Below, piece by piece: positions 52,265 to 59,999 of a DNA stretch of 64,000 nucleotides (positions are counted from its first letter, which is position 1; every line of letters begins with the position of its first letter). The position numbers were made by a program, and so were the translations under genes. Source of the DNA: Algiphilus sp. (GTDB lineage Bacteria > Pseudomonadota > Gammaproteobacteria > Nevskiales > Nevskiaceae); NCBI RefSeq assembly GCF_023145115.1, contig NZ_JAGLEJ010000016.1, positions 1-64,000 on the forward strand, written 5' to 3'. Below the pieces are notes generated by a model. It was not told the DNA's origin. It made no database searches and saw only the letters and a program-made list of their open reading frames with translations.

Positions 52265-54454
52265 TCAGAACTGCACGCGGACGCCGGCCACGACGTTGCG
52301 GCCGGGCTCGGGAACCGTCCGCGCCAGGAAGGAGGTGTGATTCCAGACCTCCTCGCCCAGCAGATTGCTGCCGCGCAGGAAGACGCTGTACCGCCGCGCC
52401 GGATCGAGGTGATAGGTCAGCGATGCGTTCAGCATGGTGTGGCCGGGGGTTTCGCTCTCGAAGGCGGCGAAGTTGCGCTGGTCGCGGATCCGGTAGACCT
52501 CGGCGCTCGCATCGAAGGCGCGCCAGCGCGCATCCGCCCGCACGCCCAGCCGGTCGGCCGGAATGCGCGGGAGATCCTCGTCGCTTCCGGTCAGGCGGCC
52601 GCGCACGAGATCACCGAACAGGGTCGTGGACAGCAGCGCGTTCCAGCGATAGCTGAGTTCGAACTCGCCGCCCAGGAAGGCGGCGTCATCCTGTGTGTAG
52701 CGGATGAGCCGGAACTCCTCGAGCTGGTCGAGCGTGCGCGCGTACACGTAGTCGTCGATGCGGTTGTAGAAGGCACCGGCATCGAAGGTGAGGTCACCGC
52801 GCGTCTTGCGGAAGTTGATGCCGACGTTGTGCGAGGTCTCGGGGTCGACGCCGCCCTTGGCACCACCGCAGGTGAAGGCACCGCCGATCAGGCCGCACTC
52901 GTAGGTGTTGGTCGCCAGATGCACGCCGCGTGCGTAGACCTCCTGCGCATTGGGAAGGCGCTGCGCGCGCGACAGGGTCAGCGCCAGCTGATAGGCCGGC
53001 CGTACCTGCCAGATCAGGCCGGCGGACGCCGAACTGGCGAAATCGTCGAATGCGGGCCGGTCACGCGGATCATCGCTGGTATCGAGTTCCTGCCGCTCGA
53101 TACGGGCCCCGATCTCGGCGCGCCAGCGCTCGCTGATGCGATAGCGCTCGACCGCGAACAGGCCGACGATGCGGGTGTCGGTCCTGGGCATGAAGGCTTC
53201 CAGGCCCAGGGTGTTGAACTGGGCGTCGGAGTACTGCGCACCGAACACGCCGCGCCAGCCGGCCAGCGGCGCGTGCTCGAGCTCGACGCGCGCCTCGTAG
53301 CCCTTGTGCCGGAAGGTCGTGCCGACCACTCCGGCCTCGTTCTCGGTGTGCTGATAGTCGCCGCGACTCCAGCGCACGCGCACGCGCTCGATCCCGGGCA
53401 GCGGATCCCGGTACTCGCCGCGGACATCGATACGCTGATCGTCCAGGTCGACGTACGGCGCCGCGTGCCCCCCGTGGTCGTGGTCGTGGTCATGACCCGA
53501 CTCGCCGCAATCCAGCGTGGTGCCGTCGGCCATGCAGCCCTCGAAGACGTGGCTGTGGCCCGGCAGGCCGTACTCGTCGGTGCGGTCGGTGATCGCGATG
53601 CCGATGTAGCCGCGCTCGTCGATCCACGATGCTCCCAGCGTGCCGGTGCGACTCTCGGCGAAGGTGCCCTCGATGGTCGGGACGGTGAAGCCGTTGACTT
53701 CGTAGTCCTCGGCGTCGCGGAGCGAGCCTTCCAGCCGCAGCGCCAGCCGCTCGCCGGCGCGCGCCGTCACCCCGAGCGCGCCGGCGCGTTCGTCCGCGAC
53801 GGTGTTGCCGCGCAGCACCGCGACGCCGTCGACGCCGTCGACGCCGTCCTCGGGCATGCTGGCCGGGATCTTGTCATCCAGGATATTGACCACGCCGCCG
53901 ATGGCACCGCCGCCGTAAAGCAGCGTGGAGGGCCCGCGCAGCACCTCGATGCGGTGTGCGAGCAGCGGGTCGGTGGTGACCGCGTGATCGGGCGACACCG
54001 CGGATGCATCGAACAGCGTGGCGCCGTCCGACAGCACGCTCACCCGCGGCGCTGCCTGCCCACGGATGACGGGGCGGCTCGAGCCGCCGCCGAAGGTGTC
54101 CGCATGTACACCGGGCAGCCCTTCCAGCGTCGTGCCCAGCGTGGCGTCGCTTCGCTCGAACAGCTCCTGCCCCTCGAGCAGATCGAAGGATGCCGGCGTG
54201 TAGGCGCTGTCGCTGCCCAGCGGCAGCGCGTAGATGGTGATGGCGTCAAGCTCCGGTGCTGCATCGTCGCTGGCGGCGGCGCCGTCGCCGGCAGCTGCTG
54301 CGGGCAGCGGAGCGCCCGCCGTGGCAACCGCTACGGCCAGAGCGAGGAGGGCGGGACGGAACACCGTCCGCGCCGGGGGCAGGTCGGGACGCTGTGACGC
54401 GTGCGCGCCGCGCTTCGGGCGCCGCGCGGAAGCCGGGGGGAGATTGCGAGTCAT
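52265..54454 (-). CDS. znuD: TonB-dependent zinc receptor (ZnuD-like)
   Basis: A 729-residue outer-membrane receptor with signal peptide, TonB box-like start (LDAITIYALPL), plug domain (LEGLPGVHADTFGGGSSRPV, IEVLRGPSTLLYGGGAIGGV) and a 22-strand barrel ending in Phe (AGVRVQF). An external loop holds the His-rich cluster GESGHDHDHDHGGHAAPY together with paired cysteines, as in ZnuD zinc receptors. The N-terminal extension before the signal is long, so a later start is possible. A Zur-like box lies just upstream, and the AztD-like gene follows. Substrate: zinc, by family and context. Confidence 0.9.
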   Translation of the reverse strand: MTRNLPPASARRPKRGAHASQRPDLPPARTVFRPALLALAVAVATAGAPLPAAAAGDGAAASDDAAPELDAITIYALPLGSDSAYTPASFDLLEGQELFERSDATLGTTLEGLPGVHADTFGGGSSRPVIRGQAAPRVSVLSDGATLFDASAVSPDHAVTTDPLLAHRIEVLRGPSTLLYGGGAIGGVVNILDDKIPASMPEDGVDGVDGVAVLRGNTVADERAGALGVTARAGERLALRLEGSLRDAEDYEVNGFTVPTIEGTFAESRTGTLGASWIDERGYIGIAITDRTDEYGLPGHSHVFEGCMADGTTLDCGESGHDHDHDHGGHAAPYVDLDDQRIDVRGEYRDPLPGIERVRVRWSRGDYQHTENEAGVVGTTFRHKGYEARVELEHAPLAGWRGVFGAQYSDAQFNTLGLEAFMPRTDTRIVGLFAVERYRISERWRAEIGARIERQELDTSDDPRDRPAFDDFASSASAGLIWQVRPAYQLALTLSRAQRLPNAQEVYARGVHLATNTYECGLIGGAFTCGGAKGGVDPETSHNVGINFRKTRGDLTFDAGAFYNRIDDYVYARTLDQLEEFRLIRYTQDDAAFLGGEFELSYRWNALLSTTLFGDLVRGRLTGSDEDLPRIPADRLGVRADARWRAFDASAEVYRIRDQRNFAAFESETPGHTMLNASLTYHLDPARRYSVFLRGSNLLGEEVWNHTSFLARTVPEPGRNVVAGVRVQF

Positions 54455-54489
54455 GCCGGATCGAAGTGCCTGGGCGTGAGGTGCAGTAT

Positions 54490-54502
54490 GTTATAACTTA
54501 AC
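54490..54502 (-). promoter_or_regulatory. Zur-like box upstream of the zinc receptor operon
   Basis: GTTATAACTTAAC, with matching ends GTTA and TAAC, resembles the gammaproteobacterial Zur site (GTTATA-like half-sites). It lies 36 bp before the znuD-like start in a short AT-rich stretch. Repression by zinc-loaded Zur would fit the His-rich proteins of the operon. Confidence 0.65.
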
Positions 54503-54636
54503 GTTCACGCGAACAACCCAAGCGAGCGGGAGCGGCGGCGATTACCGCCCCGCTTCGGGTCAGGGCTTCGATCGCCGCTGCTGCGACAGGCGCAGCGGGC
54601 CGCGCAGTGCCGGCCCGCGCATGCCCGCCCCGCGCT

Positions 54637-55005
54637 TCACCCCAGGTGGAAGAAGTTGAGCTTGTGGCCGTCGAGGTCGCGGAAATAGCCGCCGTAGAAC
54701 CCCTGCATGCGCTCGCCGGGAGCGCCGTCGTCGGTCGCGCCCAGCGCCAACGCCTTGGCGTACAGGGTATCGACGCGCTCGCGAGAGCCGGCGGCCAAGG
54801 CCACCATCGAACCGTTGCCGACGCTGGCCGGCTGCCCGTCGTAGGGCGTGAACACGCCGAACATGGGCGCGCCGGCAGCGGTCGCCCACACGATCAAGCG
54901 CTCGCTCTCCATCGCGCGCGCGGCGCCGAGCTCGGCGAGCAGTGCATCGTAGAAGGCGCCCGCTCGCGCGAGGTCGTCGCTGCCCAGGGTCACGTAACCG
55001 ATCAT
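54637..55005 (-). CDS. VOC family protein (glyoxalase/dioxygenase superfamily)
   Basis: A 122-residue single-domain VOC protein: MIGYVTLGSDDLARAGAFYDAL at the start and GFYGGYFRDLDGHKLNFFHL at the end, the usual beta-alpha-beta-beta-beta halves. Metal ligands are incomplete compared with glyoxalase I, so the activity cannot be named. AGGAGG precedes the ATG at 55005. It is flanked by the receptor gene region and a divergent membrane protein. Confidence 0.88.
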   Translation of the reverse strand: MIGYVTLGSDDLARAGAFYDALLAELGAARAMESERLIVWATAAGAPMFGVFTPYDGQPASVGNGSMVALAAGSRERVDTLYAKALALGATDDGAPGERMQGFYGGYFRDLDGHKLNFFHLG

Positions 55006-55154
55006 GCTGTCTCCTCCTGACTTGTGAACGCAGGTACGCCGCCGCTTGACGCGGCCGGACGTCGGGCGAACGATAAGCCATCCCGCAAGCAGGCCGAGTC
55101 GATGTCACGACACCAGCACGCAATGCCCGGACGCGCCCGCCGCGGTGCCGTGCA

Positions 55155-55568
55155 GTGAACGCTCCGCTGCGCGCCTTCGTGGCCGGCTTCGCGGCCACCC
55201 TGCTCTTCCATCAGGCGGTCATCGCCGTCTTCCACGCGCTCGGCATGGTGCCGAATCCGCCCTTCAGCCTGACGCCCACCGAGCCGCTGGGGGTGCCGTC
55301 GGTGCTGTCACTGGCGTTCTGGGGCGGGCTCTGGGGTGTGCCGATCTGGCTGCTGATCCGCGGCACGAACGGGGTGGGCTACTGGGTCCGCGGCATCGCG
55401 GCGGGCGCGGTCGGGCCGAGCGCGGTGGCGCTGTTCGTCGTGTTCCCGCTCAAGGGCATGGCCTTCGCCGCCGGCTGGGATCCGCGCATCTTCGTCGGCG
55501 CGCTGATCGTCAACGCTGCCTGGGGGCTGGGCGTGTGCCTGTTCATGCGCTGGCCGAGGTTGTCCTGA
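55155..55568 (+). CDS. Small membrane protein of unknown function
   Basis: A 137-residue protein with about four transmembrane segments (7-28, 52-70, 80-102, 110-130) and the loop NPPFSLTPTEPLGVPSVL. The start is GTG at 55155 with a weak ribosome-binding site. No characterised family recognised. It is followed by djlA on the same strand. Confidence 0.7.
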   Translation: MNAPLRAFVAGFAATLLFHQAVIAVFHALGMVPNPPFSLTPTEPLGVPSVLSLAFWGGLWGVPIWLLIRGTNGVGYWVRGIAAGAVGPSAVALFVVFPLKGMAFAAGWDPRIFVGALIVNAAWGLGVCLFMRWPRLS

Positions 55569-55611
55569 CACGCTTCGGGCCGCATTCAGGCCCTGCCGCT
55601 AGAATGGCGTC

Positions 55612-56397
55612 ATGATCTTCGGGCTCATCGTCGGCGGCCTCATCGGGCTGCTCATCGGCGGCGGCCGCGGGCTGCTCATCGGCGGGCTGATCGGGTACTT
55701 CGCTGCCCGGCCCCTGCTGCGCTGGCTGATCCGTACCCGCTTCGGCAAGCTGCAGGAACGTTTCCTGGAGTCGGTATTCGCGGTCATGGGCGCGGTCTGC
55801 AAGGCCGACGGCCAGGTCACGGAGGACGAGATCCAGGTGGCGGAAGCGCTGTTCACGCGCTTCCGGCTCGACGAGAACGCGCGCAACCAGGCGCGGGCCG
55901 CCTTCAATCGCGGCAAGGCGGCGGACTTCGATCTCGATGCCGAGGTGGCGGCCTTTGCCAGCACGGCACAGCGCCAGCGCCCGCTGCTGGCCATGTTCCT
56001 GCAGATCCAGATCAGCGCGGTGGGCGCGGACGGGCGCATCCATCCGGCCGAGCACGAGATGCTGGTGCGCATCGCGCGCGGGCTCGGCTTCAGCGAGGCG
56101 GAGGTCGCCCGCATGGAGGCCATGCTGCGCGGCGGCGGTGCCGGCGCCGGCGGGCAGGCCGGGGGTGGCCGAAGCCAGGTCGATCTCGACTGGGCCTACG
56201 AGGTGCTCGGCGTCTCGCCCGAGGCCAGCGACGACGAGGTCAAGCGGGCCTACCGCAAGCTGGTCAACGAGAACCACCCCGACCGCCTCGCCGCCAAGGG
56301 CCTGCCCGAGAGTATGCGCCCGATGGCCGAGGAGAAGACCCGCGACCTGACCACCGCCTACGACCGCATCAAGAGCGCGCGCGCCTCGACCGGCTGA
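55612..56397 (+). CDS. djlA: DnaJ-like co-chaperone DjlA
   Basis: A 261-residue membrane-anchored J-protein. One Gly-rich transmembrane helix (IFGLIVGGLIGLLIGGGRG) at the N-terminus, a TerB-like central domain (about 40-155), and a C-terminal J-domain with HPD in LVNENHPDRLAAKGLP. The J-domain at the C-terminus and the Gly-rich membrane segment are hallmarks of DjlA, which stimulates DnaK. The length agrees with E. coli DjlA. Confidence 0.94.
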   Translation: MIFGLIVGGLIGLLIGGGRGLLIGGLIGYFAARPLLRWLIRTRFGKLQERFLESVFAVMGAVCKADGQVTEDEIQVAEALFTRFRLDENARNQARAAFNRGKAADFDLDAEVAAFASTAQRQRPLLAMFLQIQISAVGADGRIHPAEHEMLVRIARGLGFSEAEVARMEAMLRGGGAGAGGQAGGGRSQVDLDWAYEVLGVSPEASDDEVKRAYRKLVNENHPDRLAAKGLPESMRPMAEEKTRDLTTAYDRIKSARASTG

Positions 56398-56410
56398 TCG
56401 GCGCCCCGCT

Positions 56411-56450
56411 GCGTCACCGAACCGTCGCCGTCCGGTCACGCGACTGCAAC
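56411..56450 (+). promoter_or_regulatory. Two tandem Pho-box-like sites (four 11-bp-spaced repeats)
   Basis: Four 7-bp repeats spaced by 4 bp: GCGTCAC, CCGTCGC, CGGTCAC and CTGCAAC, beginning at 56411, 56422, 56433 and 56444. The 11-bp period and the CTGTCAC-like repeats match PhoB sites. They lie 54-94 bp before the choice-of-anchor I gene, the correct place for a PhoB-activated promoter. Confidence 0.65.
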
Positions 56451-56504
56451 GCAACCCCCTTAGCGTCCGGCGTTTGTCTGGTTCGAACACAGGGAGCAGG
56501 GGGC

Positions 56505-58400
56505 ATGACGATTCGATTGACGATCGCGGCGGCAGCCGTCGCGGGTGCGGCCGCGCTGGCCGGTTGCGAGGGTGACGACGGCTCGCGCGGGCCGGAAGGC
56601 CCGGCCGGGCAGGATGGCCAGGACGGCGCGCCGGGCGCACCCGGCGACGACGCTTCGCGCAGCAGCATCTCGCTGAGCAAGATCGGCAGCTTCCGCAACC
56701 CGGAAGCCGGCTTCGACGAGGCCGCCGCCGAGATCGTGGCCTTCGACGCCGCGACCGCGCAGCTCTACATCGTCAACGCCCAGGCCGAAACGGTCGACAT
56801 CGTCGATCTGTCGTCGCCGTCCGCGCCGACGCTGTCGGCGACCCTCGACGTCGCCGGTGACGTGGCCACCGCGCGCAGCATCTCCGCCGATGCGCTGGGT
56901 GCGGCCAACAGCGTCGCGATCAGCAGCGGCGTGGTCGCCGTGGCCATCGAGGCCGACCCCAAGCAGGATCCGGGTTACGTGGCCTTCTACCAGGCGACCG
57001 ACGGCACCTTCCTGTCGGCGGTGCAGGTCGGCGCGCTGCCGGACATGGTGACCTTCTCGCCGGACGGCGCCTTCGCCATCACCGCCAACGAGGGCGAGCC
57101 CAGCGGCGACTACACCAATGATCCCGAAGGCTCGGTCAGCATCATCGCCATGAGCGGCGGCGCCGGCGCGCTCACCGATGCTTCGGTCACCGCGGTCACC
57201 TTCGAGGCCTTCAACGACGGCGGCGACCGCGCCGGCGAGCTCGATGCGCGCGTCCGCACCCCGCGGCCGTTCGGCGCCAGCGTGGCGCAGGATCTGGAGC
57301 CCGAGTACATCGCCGTCTCCGACGACAGCGCCACCGCCTGGGCTTCGCTGCAGGAGAACAGCGGCTTCGTCGAGATCGATCTGGCCACTGCCACGATCAC
57401 CGCGATCTGGGGCACCGGCACCAAGGATCACGCGATTCCCGGCAATGAGCTCGACGCCAGCGACGACGACGACGCCATCCGCATCACCAACTGGCCGGTC
57501 AGGGGTCTGCTGATGCCGGATTCGATGGCATCGTACGGGGTCAACGGCAAGACCTTCCTGGTCACCGCCAACGAGGGCGACGGCCGCGAGTACATCTTCG
57601 ACACCGACGAGGCCGGCTGCGACGCGGCCATGGGTCTGCAGGACTTCGACGACGGCGAATGCCTGGTCTATCTCGACGAGATCCGTGCCAAAGACATCGT
57701 CGACCCCGACGAAGTGGGCGCGACCATCGACTCCGACCTCGCCGCGCTCTTCCCCGGCGCCGCGACCGACAGCGACGGCGACACCATCCCCGACCTCTTC
57801 GAGGACGGCGCGCTGGGCCGCATCAACATCATCGCCACCGAGGGTCTGGCCGATGCCTCGTGCCTCAACAGCGGCGGCCAGCCCACCGCGGCCTGCGTCT
57901 ACGAGGACCTGATCACCTACGGTGCGCGCTCGTTCTCGATCTTCGACACCAGCACGCGTTCGATGGTCTACGACAGCGGCAGCGACTTCGAGGTCATCAC
58001 CGCCAACCGCCTCGGCGAGAACGGCTTCAACGCCAGCAACGACGAGAACGACGTCGACAGCCGCAGCGACGCCAAGGGCCCCGAGCCAGAGGCGCTGGCA
58101 CTGGGCCGCCTCGAGGGCCGGACCTACGCCTTCGTCGGCCTGGAGCGCGTCGGCGGCATCATGGTCTACGACGTCTCCAATCCGGAGTCGCCGGACTTCG
58201 TGCAGTACATCAACACGCGCGACTTCTCCGAGGACCCGGCGGTGGACGACGCCTACAACCCGGCCTCCGGCGATCTCGGCCCCGAGGGCATCGTGTTCGT
58301 TCCGGCCGCGGACAGCCCGAGCGGCAACCCGCTGCTGCTGGTCGGCTACGAGATCAGCGGCACCACCGCGATCTTCGATATCGACGTCATCGCGCCCTGA
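56505..58400 (+). CDS. Choice-of-anchor I family lipoprotein (alkaline-phosphatase-like propeller)
   Basis: A 631-residue lipoprotein (lipobox LAGC, Cys20). A short collagen-like stretch (GPEGPAGQDGQDGAPGAPG) follows, then a propeller protein of the choice-of-anchor I type: LYIVNAQAETVDIVDLSSP, TFSPDGAFAITANEGEPSGD, FLVTANEGDGREYIFDTDE, KGPEPEALALGRLEGRTY and GPEGIVFVPAADSPSGNPLL. Proteins of this group are often annotated as alkaline phosphatases. The Pho boxes upstream and the PhoX-like gene downstream support a phosphate-starvation role. A terminator follows. Confidence 0.85.
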   Translation: MTIRLTIAAAAVAGAAALAGCEGDDGSRGPEGPAGQDGQDGAPGAPGDDASRSSISLSKIGSFRNPEAGFDEAAAEIVAFDAATAQLYIVNAQAETVDIVDLSSPSAPTLSATLDVAGDVATARSISADALGAANSVAISSGVVAVAIEADPKQDPGYVAFYQATDGTFLSAVQVGALPDMVTFSPDGAFAITANEGEPSGDYTNDPEGSVSIIAMSGGAGALTDASVTAVTFEAFNDGGDRAGELDARVRTPRPFGASVAQDLEPEYIAVSDDSATAWASLQENSGFVEIDLATATITAIWGTGTKDHAIPGNELDASDDDDAIRITNWPVRGLLMPDSMASYGVNGKTFLVTANEGDGREYIFDTDEAGCDAAMGLQDFDDGECLVYLDEIRAKDIVDPDEVGATIDSDLAALFPGAATDSDGDTIPDLFEDGALGRINIIATEGLADASCLNSGGQPTAACVYEDLITYGARSFSIFDTSTRSMVYDSGSDFEVITANRLGENGFNASNDENDVDSRSDAKGPEPEALALGRLEGRTYAFVGLERVGGIMVYDVSNPESPDFVQYINTRDFSEDPAVDDAYNPASGDLGPEGIVFVPAADSPSGNPLLLVGYEISGTTAIFDIDVIAP

Positions 58401-58422
58401 CATCGCGGCGCGGGGGTGCGCG

Positions 58423-58458
58423 AAAGGGGCCGGTACCGAAGGGTGCCGGCCCCTTTTT
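58423..58458 (+). terminator. Rho-independent terminator
   Basis: A 12-bp stem (58426-58437 with 58442-58453, one G-T wobble), loop GAAG, flanked by AAA and TTTTT. It ends the choice-of-anchor I transcript and lies immediately before the Pho box of the next gene. Confidence 0.95.
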
Positions 58459-58476
58459 CTGTCACCGTCCCGTCAC
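58459..58476 (+). promoter_or_regulatory. Pho box upstream of the PhoX-like gene
   Basis: CTGTCAC-CGTC-CCGTCAC, two 7-bp repeats with a 4-bp spacer, closely matching the PhoB consensus. It ends 40 bp before the ATG at 58517, directly behind the terminator of the preceding gene, so the PhoX-like gene has its own PhoB-type promoter. Confidence 0.75.
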
Positions 58477-58516
58477 GGCCCGGTTCTAGACTTTCGCGCT
58501 TCCCGAATCCGAACCG

Positions 58517-59956
58517 ATGATTCCGATGCACCGACCGCTGGACCGCCGTCAGCTCCTTCGCACCCTCTTCATGACCGGAGGCGGACTCGCCACCAGCAGC
58601 TGGCTCTCCGCCTGCGGTGACGACCCCGCCTCGTTGGGCGACGAGCCCGGGCCCGGCCCGGCGCCCGAACCGGGCCCGGACCCGGTATCGCCGGAAGGCC
58701 GCGAGTTCAACCTGCCCGCCGGCCCGCTCGCCGACATCGGCGAGCTGCAGGAATCCGGCGTCGACGGCATCCTCATCCCGGCCGGCTTCTCGGTGCGCGC
58801 GGTGGCGCGCCATCTCACCAATCCGGTGAGCGGCGCCTTCGACCCGCTCGGCCTCACCGGCTACAACTGGCACGACGCGCCCGACGGCGGTGCCTGCTAC
58901 CCGGCGCCGGACGGCGGCTGGGTCTACGTCTCCAACAGCGAGAACAGCAGCCGCGGCGGCGTCGGCGCGCTGCGCTTCAGCGCCGACGGCGAGATCGTCG
59001 ACGCCTACCGCATCCTCGACGGCACCCGCCGCAACTGCGCCGGCGGCGCCAGCCCCTGGGGCACCTGGCTGTCGTGCGAGGAGACCGGCGACGGCTTCGT
59101 CTACGAGTGCGACCCGCTGGGCACGCCGGACGACGCCCGCGTACTGCCGCAGCTGGGCATGTTCAACCACGAGGCCGCGGCCGTGGACATCGCCACGCGC
59201 ACCGTCTTCCTCACCGAGGACTCCGGCTCGGGCCGCCTCTACCGCTTCGTGGCCGACGAGAACGATCTCGACAGCAGCGGCGATGTGCCGCGCCTGCGCA
59301 TGCAGAGCGGCCGGCTGCAGGCGCTCAACATCGCCGGCTACGAGAACGGTGGCTACGCCGAGGACGACGCCGTCTGGCGCACGCTGCATCGCGTGAGTTG
59401 GGTCGATGTGGTCGGCGCCGACCGCCCGCAGAGCGAGGTGCGCTCCGAGCTCGGCAACAATGGCGACGCGGTGCCCGGCACCGTGTTCCGCGGCGGCGAA
59501 GGCATGTGGCTCCACGAGATGCCCGTGGCGCTGCGCAGCGTGCCGCCGGGCGGATCCGCTCCGACCCGCATGGTGCTGTTCTTCGCCTCCAAGGGCGACA
59601 ACCGCATCTACGCCTACGACATCGACAACGACCTCATCGAGATCGTCTTCGACAACGACTCCATCGAGCCCGACTTCGACGACGTCGACAATGTCGTGGT
59701 CGGCCCGGCCGGCGACGTGCTGGTCGCCGAGGACGGCGACGCCATGCGGCTCGCGGTCGTGATCCCCAACGCGCCGGCCAGGGTGCTGCTGCAGATCACC
59801 CTCGGCGGCTCGGAGATCACCGGGCCGGCCTTCTCGCCGGACGGCAGCCGGCTCTACTTCAGCTCGCAGCGCGGCCCGAACCTCGCCTTCGGCCGTACCG
59901 GCAGCGGCGTGACCTACGAGCTGACCATCCCCGAGCAGTACCGCGCCCCGGTCTGA
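58517..59956 (+). CDS. PhoX-like (DUF839) phosphatase, Tat-exported lipoprotein
   Basis: A 479-residue protein with a twin-arginine signal (DRRQLLRTLFMTGGG) that runs into a lipobox (LSAC), then a Pro-rich linker and a PhoX/DUF839 propeller: NWHDAPDGGACYPAPDGGW, YVSNSENSSRGGVGALRF, GGASPWGTWLSCEETGDGF, MFNHEAAAVDIATRTVFLTE and LYFSSQRGPNLAF. PhoX enzymes are calcium- and iron-dependent alkaline phosphatases. The Pho box upstream agrees. The ATG at 58526 is an alternative start. Convergent with the channel gene. Confidence 0.88.
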   Translation: MIPMHRPLDRRQLLRTLFMTGGGLATSSWLSACGDDPASLGDEPGPGPAPEPGPDPVSPEGREFNLPAGPLADIGELQESGVDGILIPAGFSVRAVARHLTNPVSGAFDPLGLTGYNWHDAPDGGACYPAPDGGWVYVSNSENSSRGGVGALRFSADGEIVDAYRILDGTRRNCAGGASPWGTWLSCEETGDGFVYECDPLGTPDDARVLPQLGMFNHEAAAVDIATRTVFLTEDSGSGRLYRFVADENDLDSSGDVPRLRMQSGRLQALNIAGYENGGYAEDDAVWRTLHRVSWVDVVGADRPQSEVRSELGNNGDAVPGTVFRGGEGMWLHEMPVALRSVPPGGSAPTRMVLFFASKGDNRIYAYDIDNDLIEIVFDNDSIEPDFDDVDNVVVGPAGDVLVAEDGDAMRLAVVIPNAPARVLLQITLGGSEITGPAFSPDGSRLYFSSQRGPNLAFGRTGSGVTYELTIPEQYRAPV

Positions 59957-59973
59957 GCCGCAGCGCCCGGGAC

Positions 59974-59999
59974 GGACGGCGGCCGGTCAGCCGCCGTCC
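59974..59999. terminator. Hairpin between convergent genes (10-bp perfect stem)
   Basis: GGACGGCGGC (59974-59983) and GCCGCCGTCC (59990-59999) form a perfect stem; the minus-strand stop (59987-59989) is in the six-base loop. It could terminate both transcripts, although no U-tract is present. The design equals that at 33128-33150. Confidence 0.45.
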
